Source: JAKIYB01 sp964590255 (GTDB taxonomy: Bacteria > Armatimonadota > Hebobacteria > CAIYQO01). From it: a DNA stretch of 64,000 nt. The stretch lies in the NCBI GenBank assembly GCA_964590255.1, contig CAZPYA010000002.1, positions 1-64,000 on the forward strand, written 5' to 3'. This document shows positions 26,347-34,273 of the stretch, in pieces. A program made the position numbers and the translations under genes. How positions within the stretch are numbered: the first letter of the stretch is position 1; each line of letters opens with the position of its first letter. The notes under the pieces are model-generated. The model was given only the letters and a program-made list of their open reading frames with translations, ran no database searches and was not told the origin of the DNA.

Positions 26347-27843
26347 ATGCGCACGCTCATCCTCGCCTGCTGCCTGCTGCTCCTTGCCGCCGCCCACGCC
26401 GACGACCCCTGTGCCGCGCTCACCGGGGCTGATTCCCCGCTGCGCTTCGGCGACCGCATCGTCTTCCACGGCGACTCTATCACCTCGCAGAGCATTGGCG
26501 AGTCCGGCTTCACCACACTGCTGCAGCGCGAGTTGGCGGCAAAGCGTCCCGACTTGCGCGTGCGGGTGTCAGCTGCCGGCGAATCCGGACGAAAAACCAC
26601 CGCGTTGGTGGCCAGCCTGCCGTATGACGTGATCGATCAACAACCGACCATTGTCTTCATATTCATCGGGGTGAATGACGTGTGGCACCGCGAACCGCGC
26701 TTTGGCGGCAAGGGTACGACGCCCGACGCATATGCGGCGGCACTGCGCGAGGAAATCAAACTCATCCGCACGGCCGGCGCGCTGCCGATGCTCGCCACCC
26801 CGGCGGTGATCGGCGAGAAGACCGACGGCACGAATGACATGCGCATGGCGATGACCGCGACCCCACCGACGGCCGGCGATCCGATCCTCGCCGACGGCCC
26901 GTTGAACGACTACGCCGCCATCAGCCGCGCGGTGGCGAAAGAACTGGATATCGAGCTGTGCGACCTCCGCGCCGCCTTCATGGACTACCTGAAAGCGCAC
27001 AATCCCGACCAGCGGTTCCAGGGCATTCTCACCACCGATGGCGTGCACCTCTCCCCCGCCGGCAACCGGCTGGTGGCCGAGGAGGCCGCGAATAGCATCG
27101 CCGCCGCGCTGCGCAAGCAGCCATGGTTTCTGCCGCTGCACAACGAAACCGTGGTGACGCCGGGTACGGCCATCGAACTCCGCGCCCGGGATGGACGAAC
27201 GAAACTGGATATCCGTTATACGTTGGACGAATCCACACCCACCGCGCGCTCAACCCCATATACGAAACCCATCCGCCTGGAGAAGACCACCCTACTGCGC
27301 ATCCGCATCACCGATATGCAGGATCACTACTACACCAGCGCCGCCGACTACACGGTGATGCCCCTGCGCGCGCCGGAGGCTGTGGCGCAGGTTGAGACCG
27401 GCTTGCGCTACGCCCTTTACGATGTAAAAAGCGAGTCGAAACTTGTCCCCGACCTTGCCGGCCTCACGCCGGTCGTCACCGCCCCCTGCGCCAACCCCTT
27501 CTTCACCGCGCCTAAGACGCTCACCAGCTATGCCGCGCGCCTCACCGGCTACCTCGATATCCCCGTTGACGGCGTCTATACCCTCACCGCGCGCTCCGCC
27601 TTCGGCAGCAAAGTGTGGATTGGCGACCGACTGGTGGTGACACACGACTACGTCGGCATGAAGGTCTCCCGCAGCGGCGAAGTGGCGCTGAAAGCCGGCC
27701 TGCACCCCTTCACCATCGACTTCTACCGCCAACCCGGCGGCGACCCCAGCCAGTGGTTCTTCATCGAAGGCCCGGGGATGCCGTATCAGATGATTCCGGA
27801 CACAATGTGGAAACGGATGACGGCGGTAACCCCGGCCCCGTAG
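26347..27843 (+). CDS. Secreted SGNH/GDSL esterase with chitobiase-like and PA14-like domains
   Basis: 498 aa. A signal peptide (1-18, MRTLILACCLLLLAAAHA) leads to an SGNH hydrolase domain (about 30-255): block I FHGDSITSQ (S44), a GVNDVW block, and the catalytic Asp/His block TDGVHLSPAGN. A chitobiase/hexosaminidase C-terminal-like beta domain follows (about 265-335; TPGTAIELR, YTLDESTPT). The last domain is PA14-like (about 360-480; YLDIPVDGVYTLTARSAFGS, VWIGDRLV). Such proteins are usually carbohydrate esterases with glycan-binding modules. That fits the lyase genes elsewhere in the window. AAGGA lies 8 nt before the ATG. Confidence 0.82.
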   Translation: MRTLILACCLLLLAAAHADDPCAALTGADSPLRFGDRIVFHGDSITSQSIGESGFTTLLQRELAAKRPDLRVRVSAAGESGRKTTALVASLPYDVIDQQPTIVFIFIGVNDVWHREPRFGGKGTTPDAYAAALREEIKLIRTAGALPMLATPAVIGEKTDGTNDMRMAMTATPPTAGDPILADGPLNDYAAISRAVAKELDIELCDLRAAFMDYLKAHNPDQRFQGILTTDGVHLSPAGNRLVAEEAANSIAAALRKQPWFLPLHNETVVTPGTAIELRARDGRTKLDIRYTLDESTPTARSTPYTKPIRLEKTTLLRIRITDMQDHYYTSAADYTVMPLRAPEAVAQVETGLRYALYDVKSESKLVPDLAGLTPVVTAPCANPFFTAPKTLTSYAARLTGYLDIPVDGVYTLTARSAFGSKVWIGDRLVVTHDYVGMKVSRSGEVALKAGLHPFTIDFYRQPGGDPSQWFFIEGPGMPYQMIPDTMWKRMTAVTPAP

Positions 27844-27937
27844 CGCGACAAAGGAAGCGGATGACCCGCCGGATGTGCAAAGCGGTTCCGAGGACGAGTG
27901 CGCAACCCCCGTCCGCAGCCCCCCACCCATTTTCGGG

Positions 27938-27943
27938 TATAAT
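27938..27943 (+). promoter_or_regulatory. -10 box (TATAAT) upstream of uvrC
   Basis: Perfect TATAAT preceded by GGG, 34 nt before the uvrC ATG at 27978. A short tandem repeat (CCGATAGCCGATAGCCGACAG) lies between promoter and start. Confidence 0.5.
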
Positions 27944-27947
27944 AATC

Positions 27948-27973
27948 CCGATAGCCGATAGCCGACAGCCCAA
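27948..27973. repeat. 26-nt dispersed repeat (CCGATAGCC type), copy 1
   Basis: The sequence from CCGATAGCCG to AGCCCAA recurs inverted at 42145-42170, differing at about two positions. It sits in the uvrC 5' untranslated region. Confidence 0.55.
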
Positions 27974-27977
27974 AACC

Positions 27978-29852
27978 ATGAACGATACCATCCAACATAA
28001 ACTCTCACAGCTCCCCACCCAGCCGGGCGTGTATCTCATGCGCGATGCGGCGCGGGCGGTCATCTACGTGGGCAAGGCGAAGGTGCTGCGCAACCGCGTG
28101 CGCAGCTATTTCCAGGACACCCGCGACCTGCATCCGCGCACCCAGGCGATGGTGAGCCTCATTGCCGACTTCGACACCATCGTGGTGGCCACCGAGCGCG
28201 ACGCGCTGGCGCTGGAAGCCACGCTCATCAAGCGCTACAAGCCCCGCTTCAACGTGAAGCTGGCGGACGATAAAAGCTATCCGTATATCAAAATCACCAC
28301 CGCCGACACCTTTCCGAAGATCGCCGTGGTGCGCGGCTCCGGGCAGTTGCTCGAGAAGCACGCGCGCTATTTCGGACCGTATACGAACGTCGGCGCGATG
28401 TGGGACGTGGTGCGCCTCATTCGCCGTGTATTCAAGCTGCGCCAGGAGACGCGGAACTCGCCCAAGCGCAAATCCGGCTGCCCATGGGACGAGACGGGCG
28501 CGCCAATGAAACGTCCCTGCCTCGACTACGATATTGGCCAGTGTACCGGCCCCTGTGCGGGGTGCGTCACGCCGGCCGACTACGCCGGGCAGGTGAAGGA
28601 AGCGGTGCTCTTCCTCGACGGGAAGATGGACCACCTGCTGGCGGCGTTGAACGCCGACATGGATGCCGCCGCCGCGGAGTGGCGCTTTGAGACAGCCGCG
28701 CGGCTGCGCGACAAAATCGCCAGCCTGCAGCAAATCCAGCAGGACGCGAAGACCGTCTCAGCCAAATGCGAAGACCTGGACGTCGTGGCATACAGCATTC
28801 GCGCCGACGAAGCGTGCATGACAGTGTCGGTGGTACGCGGCGGCAAGCTCATCGACCAGCAGCATTATATGCTGGGGGGTGTCACCGCCGTCGGTGAAGA
28901 CGAGCTGCTCACCGCCTTCCTCGCCCAGCGCTACACGCAGGTGGGGTCGCCGCCGCGCCTGGTGCTGCTGCCCCACCCGGTGAGCGAGGGCAGCCTGTTG
29001 GAAGACTACCTGACCGAGCGTGTGGGCCGGCGGGTGCGCCTGCTGGCGCCACAACGCGGGTCGAAGGCCGATCTGGTGGCGCTGACGCGGGACAACGCGC
29101 GCATCTACCTGGAGCAGACGCAGGCGAAAGCGGACGAGGAGACGCGCAAGGCCCGCGAGGCACTGACCGAACTGGCCGAGGTGCTGAAGCTGCCCGAGCC
29201 CCCGCGCCGGCTGGAGTGCTACGACATCAGCACGCTGATGGGGCAGGACAGCGTCGGCTCCATGGTAGTCTTCACCGACGGCATGCCGGACAAAGACCAG
29301 TATCGCCGCTTCCACATCCGCTACCACACCGGCGCGCCGGACGACTACGCGATGATGCGCGAGCTGCTGGAGCGCCGGCTGGGCGCCGCGCTGATGAAAT
29401 CGCGCAAGTTCGCCACGCTGCCCGACCTGCTCATCGTCGACGGCGGCAAGGGCCAATTGGCGGTGGCGCTGCGGGCGATGGAGGAGTTGAACCTGCACGT
29501 GCCGGTCATCGGCCTGGCCAAGCGCTACGAGGAGATCCTGCTGCCCGGCAAGGAGCTGGGACTGATCCTGCCCAAGCACTCCCGTGCCTTGCACCTCTTG
29601 CAGCGCATCCGCGACGAGGCCCACCGCTTCGCGCTGAAGTACCACACCACCCTGCGCAACAAGCGGGTGAAAGAAAGCCTGCTCGACGAAATCCCTGGCA
29701 TCGGCCCGGGGCGCAAGACGGCGCTGCTCAAACACTTCGGCAGCATCGATAAAATCCGCAAAGCCACCGTGGATGAGCTCACCGCCGTCCGCGGCATCCC
29801 CCGCCCCCTGGCAGCGAAGCTGCACGAACTGCTGGCGGGGGTGGAGGAGTAG
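27978..29852 (+). CDS. uvrC: Excinuclease ABC subunit C (UvrC)
   Basis: 624 aa, normal length. UvrC makes the dual incisions in nucleotide excision repair. Domains in order: GIY-YIG nuclease (about 12-95; PGVYLMRDAARAVIYVGKAK), a Cys-rich region with CPWDETGAPMKRPC and CTGPCAGC, a UVR motif (about 215-240; AEWRFETAARLRDKI), an RNase-H-like nuclease (about 385-540; LECYDISTLMGQ, LLIVDGGKGQL) and C-terminal helix-hairpin-helix motifs (LDEIPGIGPGRKTALLKHFG). The frame is open upstream of the start, but homology begins at MNDTIQHKLSQLPTQPG. The tail ends with two HhH units as expected. Confidence 0.95.
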   Translation: MNDTIQHKLSQLPTQPGVYLMRDAARAVIYVGKAKVLRNRVRSYFQDTRDLHPRTQAMVSLIADFDTIVVATERDALALEATLIKRYKPRFNVKLADDKSYPYIKITTADTFPKIAVVRGSGQLLEKHARYFGPYTNVGAMWDVVRLIRRVFKLRQETRNSPKRKSGCPWDETGAPMKRPCLDYDIGQCTGPCAGCVTPADYAGQVKEAVLFLDGKMDHLLAALNADMDAAAAEWRFETAARLRDKIASLQQIQQDAKTVSAKCEDLDVVAYSIRADEACMTVSVVRGGKLIDQQHYMLGGVTAVGEDELLTAFLAQRYTQVGSPPRLVLLPHPVSEGSLLEDYLTERVGRRVRLLAPQRGSKADLVALTRDNARIYLEQTQAKADEETRKAREALTELAEVLKLPEPPRRLECYDISTLMGQDSVGSMVVFTDGMPDKDQYRRFHIRYHTGAPDDYAMMRELLERRLGAALMKSRKFATLPDLLIVDGGKGQLAVALRAMEELNLHVPVIGLAKRYEEILLPGKELGLILPKHSRALHLLQRIRDEAHRFALKYHTTLRNKRVKESLLDEIPGIGPGRKTALLKHFGSIDKIRKATVDELTAVRGIPRPLAAKLHELLAGVEE

Positions 29853-29873
29853 GGCTGGCCACAGTTCCCAACG

Positions 29874-30749
29874 TTACCCCATCCGCGCCTCCACCTCTCC
29901 CAGCGTGCCGGTGAACGGCCCCGGCTTTTCCATTTTGATCGATACCAGCGCGGCGGCAAAGCGGAGGCTGTCCACGGGGGCGTGGTCGCGGCGGCGGGCG
30001 AGGTAGGCGCTGATGGTGGTGTCGCCGCGGCCGGTGCGACCGATTTGCGTGCGGTTGGTGAAGGGCTGCTGATACACCTGGCCGTCGGCATAGAGAGTGG
30101 CGCCGGCTTTTTCGGTGATGAGCACTTCGCGGGCACCCCAGCCGGCGATGATGCGCGCGGCGGCGGGCAGGTCGCGGGTGCCGGTGAGGATTTCCGCTTC
30201 CACCACGTCCAGCTTCGCCACGGTCAGCAGCGCGGCCAGGTCGCGCTTGGCGGGCACGTCGCTGAAGACGATCTCGCGGTCGGGGCCGATGTGGCGCACG
30301 AAGCTCTGAAAGTCGAGTGACAGCGCATAGCCGGCGGCGTGCAGGTCGCACACGAAGTCGAGGGTGAATTCGTGGTCGGAGATGCCGGCCAGGTGGATGA
30401 TGCCCGTCTGCAGGTTTGCCGGCAAGTCGGCCAGCGTGAAGGGTCCCGGATCTTTGGTGACGTAGAGGCGGCGCTCGTCGACGTTCTCCGACGGGTGCAC
30501 CACCCGCGCAAAGGTGGTCACGTCGCACGCCGTGGCGAAGCACGCCACCCCCAGCGCGCGCAGCGGGTCGAGCAGCGCATCGTCCGCCGGGTGCATGCGG
30601 GTGACGGCTGCCGTCGCCGCCCCCGCCCGCGGCGCCACCATCGCCCCGCACAGCAGCGCGCTGCCCGGCGACACGGTGGTCGCCCCGCCGAAGGGCGTGA
30701 TCTCATCGCGGCAGATGTGGCCGATGTAGGTGATGTCGAATGGGTGCAT
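29874..30749 (-). CDS. PfkB-family carbohydrate kinase
   Basis: 291-aa ribokinase-fold protein. The C-terminal PfkB signature GRTGRGDTTISAYLARR carries the catalytic Asp (D243), and the N-terminal ICRDEITPFGGATTVSPGSA part is typical of the smaller PfkB members. It probably phosphorylates a sugar or related alcohol; the exact substrate (fructose, inositol, nucleoside and others) cannot be read. It converges with uvrC (22 nt between stops). It is separated from the divergent side by a REP-like hairpin cluster next to the GH65 gene. Confidence 0.82.
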   Translation of the reverse strand: MHPFDITYIGHICRDEITPFGGATTVSPGSALLCGAMVAPRAGAATAAVTRMHPADDALLDPLRALGVACFATACDVTTFARVVHPSENVDERRLYVTKDPGPFTLADLPANLQTGIIHLAGISDHEFTLDFVCDLHAAGYALSLDFQSFVRHIGPDREIVFSDVPAKRDLAALLTVAKLDVVEAEILTGTRDLPAAARIIAGWGAREVLITEKAGATLYADGQVYQQPFTNRTQIGRTGRGDTTISAYLARRRDHAPVDSLRFAAALVSIKMEKPGPFTGTLGEVEARMG

Positions 30750-30765
30750 GGTGGTTACCCGGTGG

Positions 30766-30850
30766 ATGCCTGAAAGGCATCAATGCTACAGCCCAGGGCA
30801 ACGCCCTGGGATTCTGGTGCCATCTCGTATGTCGTGCCCTGTAAGGGCAC
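30766..30850. repeat. REP-like hairpin cluster (AGGCAT / CCCAGGGC / GTGCCCT)
   Basis: Three hairpins: ATGCCT-GAA-AGGCAT (30766-30780), CCCAGGGC-AAC-GCCCTGGG (30792-30810) and GTGCCCT-GTA-AGGGCAC (30834-30850). The first two, with the spacer CTACAG, recur at 56041-56086. The last hairpin abuts the GH65 stop codon and may also terminate transcription. Confidence 0.75.
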
Positions 30851-33159
30851 TATTCCTCAAAGAGAAAGACCACCTTCGTTCCAGCGGCGATCTCGCGGGC
30901 TTCACCGTAGACGCGCACGGGCACGGCGCACGGGTTATCGTCATCGGCCATCAGCGTCAATGTCCCCTGCTCCAGCGTTGCCTGCAGGCAGCACCCCTGC
31001 CAGTGCACCGCCACCGTGAGTCCGCTCCAGCGGCGGGGCAGGCGCGGGGTGAAGTGCAGGCCGTCGCGGCGGGGTTTCAAACCTGCGAAGCCGAAGGCGA
31101 CCGTCTCCCATAGCACGGCATAGCCGGCCAGGTGCACGCCCAGGTTGGCGTTCAGGTTCACGTCATCCAGATCCATGCGCGCCGAGCGCTGGAAGTAGTC
31201 CACTGCTTCGTCCAGCAAGCCGCACTGTGCACCGGACAGCGCCATGCCGGGCAGTGACAATGACGAGCCGTGCAGCGTGCGCGCGGCGTAGAAGTGCCAG
31301 TTGGCGCGCTGCACCTCCGCGGAATATTCGTCGCCGAAGGGCAGAAAGAGCAGCAGCGCGTCCGGCTGCTTCACCGCCTGGGTATGGCTGCAGAAGGACT
31401 CGCTGATGCCGCGCAGGTCGGTGGAGAGGTCGAAGAAGCCGTCGCACTCCTCGATGATGCCGTCGGCGTTGGGCGGGATGACGTAGAGCTTTGCGGCAAT
31501 GGCCGCGAAGTCGGCAGCCTCCGCCTCCGCCAATCCGATCTTCGTCTTCACCGCGTCCAGCCGTGGGTCAGCGGCTAACTCGGCGGCGTAAGCCAGGTTG
31601 AATTTCGCCATGCGGCTGATGAAGACGTTGTTGTCGGCGAAGGTGTGGTACTGGTCGGGGCAGCCGATGTCGCGGATTTCGTAGCGATCGGCGTCTGCGT
31701 TCCACGTCACGCGGCTGGCGTAGAAGCGCGCCGTCTCAAAAACGATCTCCGCGCCGCACTCCGGCAGCAGGGTCGGGTCGCCGGACAGGTCGTCATACAG
31801 CTTCACCGCGTAGGCCACGTCGGCGGAGATGTGAATCTCGCGCTCCTGCAGGCACAGCCACGGCGCCGTTTCCTCTTCGCCGGTGGTGCCCGTCTCCCAC
31901 GGCACCTGTGCGCCTTTGTAGCCCCAACTCGCGGCGAAACGGCGGTAGGCGTCCAGTTGGCCGTAGCGATAGGCGATCATGTTGCGCGCCTGCGCCGGGT
32001 TGGTGAGCAGGTAGTAGGGGAAAAGGTGGAAGTCCGTGTCCCAGAAAACCATGAAGCGGTAGCCCTCGCCGGTGAGGCCCTTAATGGGCACGCTGACGGA
32101 GGGATTGTCATACGGCAACGCCATCTCCAGGTGCAACAGGCCGAAATTGAAGCCCTGCACCGAGAGCCCATCGGCGTCGATGGCTGTCCCCACGCGCGCG
32201 CAAGCGGCCTGCACCGCGGCAATATGCGCGGCGCGGGCATCGGCGTAGTTCGCTCCTTGTACGGCGGCAGCCGGCCCATCGGCATCGTCGATGGCCGCGC
32301 TGGCCATCACTTCCAACACGGTGCTGGCGCCGTCGCGGTAGACGCGGTAGGCCTGAGCGATAGTGACGGATGCCCCCTCACCCCCCTGCCCCCCTCTCCC
32401 CGAGGCGAGAGGGGAGGACTTGGCATGGAGATCAGCGCATTCCCCCTCTCCTCGGGGAGAGGGGGCGAGGGGGTGAGGGGGCGTCAGCGGTATCTGCACC
32501 GTCACGACGTTCAGCCCTGGCTCGCTGCGCTCGTCCGCCACCATGAACATGCGGATGCGGCCGTTAGCGACGGCGGTGTTGATGTACGGCTCCACCGCCA
32601 CCGGCACGTCCGCGTCGTCGGGGGTCACCACGTAGCGAAAGCCCAGCAGGCGGCGGTCGGCCCAGCTCACAAAACGCTCGGAGTCGATGACGGTGCGGCG
32701 TCCGGCGCTGTCGCGCACCACCAGCCGGCGCGTCACCCGCGCCTCCTCCATGTGCAGGATGCGCTCGCAGGCGAGGATGCGCACCGCGCCAAGGTCGATC
32801 CACTCCTCGCCCACCGCCAGCCGCACCGCCGCCGGGTTGGGCAGGTTAGGCATGGTCACCAGCGTCTGGTACTCGTCGTGGTGCTCCGGCTTCACCCGCT
32901 CCGGATGGGTGAGGATATGGTCGGGCGTATGGATGGGGATCAACTCGCGCGGCGCGGCGCTGTAGGTGCCCGCCAGGTAAAAGCCCGGCGAGGCCCATCC
33001 CGGCATCTCCTCGTGCGTGCCGCGCAGACCCATGAAGCCGTTCGCCAGCGCGTAATGCGTCGCCAGCCGCCCCTCCAGCGCGGGCGCGGCAGTCTCCACC
33101 CACACCTGCGTGCGGGCGTCGCGCGGGGTCACGTGCGGGGTGGCGGTGTGCTTGGGCAT
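30850..33159 (-). CDS. Glycoside hydrolase family 65-like protein (kojibiose/maltose phosphorylase type)
   Basis: 769 aa. GH65 enzymes phosphorolyse or hydrolyse alpha-glucosides. The N-terminal beta-sandwich starts with YALANGFMGLRGTHEEMPG. The (alpha/alpha)6 barrel shows the family signature GAQVPWETGTTGEEETAPW near residue 425, with the catalytic Glu in the EEE run, then REIHISADVAYAV. Residues about 223-265 (TPPHPLAPSPRGEGE to GGQGGEG) are low complexity and encoded by an inserted palindromic repeat, with the frame kept. The start at MPKHTATPHV has AAGGA upstream; the longer upstream frame is rejected. It is cytoplasmic by lack of signal peptide. Confidence 0.83.
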   Translation of the reverse strand: MPKHTATPHVTPRDARTQVWVETAAPALEGRLATHYALANGFMGLRGTHEEMPGWASPGFYLAGTYSAAPRELIPIHTPDHILTHPERVKPEHHDEYQTLVTMPNLPNPAAVRLAVGEEWIDLGAVRILACERILHMEEARVTRRLVVRDSAGRRTVIDSERFVSWADRRLLGFRYVVTPDDADVPVAVEPYINTAVANGRIRMFMVADERSEPGLNVVTVQIPLTPPHPLAPSPRGEGECADLHAKSSPLASGRGGQGGEGASVTIAQAYRVYRDGASTVLEVMASAAIDDADGPAAAVQGANYADARAAHIAAVQAACARVGTAIDADGLSVQGFNFGLLHLEMALPYDNPSVSVPIKGLTGEGYRFMVFWDTDFHLFPYYLLTNPAQARNMIAYRYGQLDAYRRFAASWGYKGAQVPWETGTTGEEETAPWLCLQEREIHISADVAYAVKLYDDLSGDPTLLPECGAEIVFETARFYASRVTWNADADRYEIRDIGCPDQYHTFADNNVFISRMAKFNLAYAAELAADPRLDAVKTKIGLAEAEAADFAAIAAKLYVIPPNADGIIEECDGFFDLSTDLRGISESFCSHTQAVKQPDALLLFLPFGDEYSAEVQRANWHFYAARTLHGSSLSLPGMALSGAQCGLLDEAVDYFQRSARMDLDDVNLNANLGVHLAGYAVLWETVAFGFAGLKPRRDGLHFTPRLPRRWSGLTVAVHWQGCCLQATLEQGTLTLMADDDNPCAVPVRVYGEAREIAAGTKVVFLFEE
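32366..32497. repeat. Palindromic repeat inserted in-frame in the GH65 gene
   Basis: Arms of about 36 nt (left from GATGCCCCCTCACCCC to CCCCGAGG; right from CCTCGGGGAGAGGGGG to GGGGGCGTC) are near-perfect inverted copies around a 45-50 nt centre. A nearly identical right half occurs between genes at about 52123-52167. The insert keeps the reading frame and adds about 40 residues. Confidence 0.8.
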
Positions 33160-33224
33160 GGCGGTGGTCCTTCTCACGAATGATAGTAGATACATTCGCG
33201 AAAGGCCATCGTTTCCCTGCCGTC

Positions 33225-33255
33225 GTAGCGAACGTCCCTCTGTGTCGTTCGCTAC
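33225..33255. repeat. GTAGCGAACG hairpin repeat, copy 2
   Basis: GTAGCGAACG (33225-33234) pairs with CGTTCGCTAC (33246-33255) around an 11-nt loop. It shares 16 identical bases with 23217-23232. It sits between the GH65 start and the end of the transposase-like gene. Confidence 0.65.
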
Positions 33256-33268
33256 GGATACCAAGGCA

Positions 33269-34096
33269 TCAAATAATCGCCAGCATGATGGCGATATGCC
33301 GGATGAGCACCACGCCAGTGAGCAGAATGCCCGTCCACAGCACGGCGCGGCCGACGGCGGGGCGGCGGGCGTGGATGACGGCGGCGAGGGCGAGGATGAG
33401 GGCGATGAGGAGGAGCTTGAAAAGGATGAAGCCGTTGTTGCCGAATTCGCGCAACACCCAGTTGGCGAGGGCGTTGCCTTCACTGATGACGCCCATGGCC
33501 AGCAGGCGCATGGTGGCGAAAAGGTCGGCCACGGAGACGAGGATAAACGCGGTCATCAGGTCGCGCACCGCGGGCTCGGCCAGTTCGTCGGACCAGAAGT
33601 ATTTGGGCTTCTCCGTCGACGGCGTGCGCGGGACAGGCGTCGGCGGCACGGTCGGCTGCGGCGCGGGCTCCGCGGGGGCGGGCGGCGGCACGGTGCCGAT
33701 TTCCTCCAGCTCGGGGATGAGGTTGTCCTGCGCGTGGTGAGTCTCCTGCTCGTTGACGTATTCCACCACGGCGTCAAGCTGGTCGGCGGAGAGGGAGACC
33801 ACGCCGTATTCTTCCGCCCAGCCCACCTCCGGCGAGAACCCGAGCATCTCGTATAGCCGCGTGGCGGAGGCGCCCTTGAGCTGGCGGATGCATTTCACCA
33901 AATCGGCTGCCGGCGGGAAGGCCGCCACCACGTGCGCGTGGTCACGCTGCGCGTGTACCGCAAAGGCCTGCCCGCCCAGCCGTTCCACCTTCCAGCGCAG
34001 CACGTCAGCCAGTTGCGCCGCGATGACCGGCGTGATAACCGGCCGCCGGTCGCGCGTGGCCCACACCAAATGATAGTAGAGGCGGGCGTAGGGCAT
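33269..34096 (-). CDS. REP-associated Y1 transposase (RAYT)-like domain fused to a membrane domain (DUF5658-like)
   Basis: 275 aa. Residues 1 to about 128 are an IS200/RAYT-type Y1 nuclease: YYHLVWATRDRRPVI, the HUH metal motif H53-A-H55 (QRDHAHVV), the KGASATRLYEML helix, EYGVVSLS, and the catalytic tyrosine Y113 in VEYVNEQETHH. A Pro-rich linker (about 137-160) leads to three membrane segments (about 180-200, 223-242, 252-274). The last resemble DUF5658 (DLMTAF, SEGNALANWVL, LFKLLLI). RAYTs mobilise or process REP palindromes as single-strand DNA. Here the nuclease would be membrane-tethered. A palindromic repeat (34154-34213) lies just upstream, the classical RAYT/REP arrangement. Confidence 0.78.
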   Translation of the reverse strand: MPYARLYYHLVWATRDRRPVITPVIAAQLADVLRWKVERLGGQAFAVHAQRDHAHVVAAFPPAADLVKCIRQLKGASATRLYEMLGFSPEVGWAEEYGVVSLSADQLDAVVEYVNEQETHHAQDNLIPELEEIGTVPPPAPAEPAPQPTVPPTPVPRTPSTEKPKYFWSDELAEPAVRDLMTAFILVSVADLFATMRLLAMGVISEGNALANWVLREFGNNGFILFKLLLIALILALAAVIHARRPAVGRAVLWTGILLTGVVLIRHIAIMLAII

Positions 34097-34153
34097 GGTT
34101 TTTCGTTTCCGCGTGCCTGACTACTGTATGACCACAGTGATTATGCTGGGCAT

Positions 34154-34213
34154 TGTTGCGCGCTCCCGCGCGCGCCCTCATCCCCAGCCCTTCTCCCAAG
34201 TATGGGAGAAGGG
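34154..34213. repeat. Dispersed palindromic repeat, copy B, next to the RAYT-like gene
   Basis: GTTGCGCGCTCCCGCGCGCG, then CCCTTCTCCC-AAGTAT-GGGAGAAGGG. The same unit lies in the other orientation at 14142-14200 with a few differences, including paired changes in the stem. Confidence 0.72.
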
Positions 34214-34273
34214 AGAACCGGAGGCTTCCAATTATCATCCAACTATCTACTATGATCAGGTCTAAAAACGGAT

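Noticed and set aside
31645..33183. Long open frame opposite the GH65 gene (and similar long frames opposite GH15, uvrC and heparinase genes)
   Set aside because: High GC opens antisense frames by third-position bias. The sense frames carry clear family motifs and these do not.
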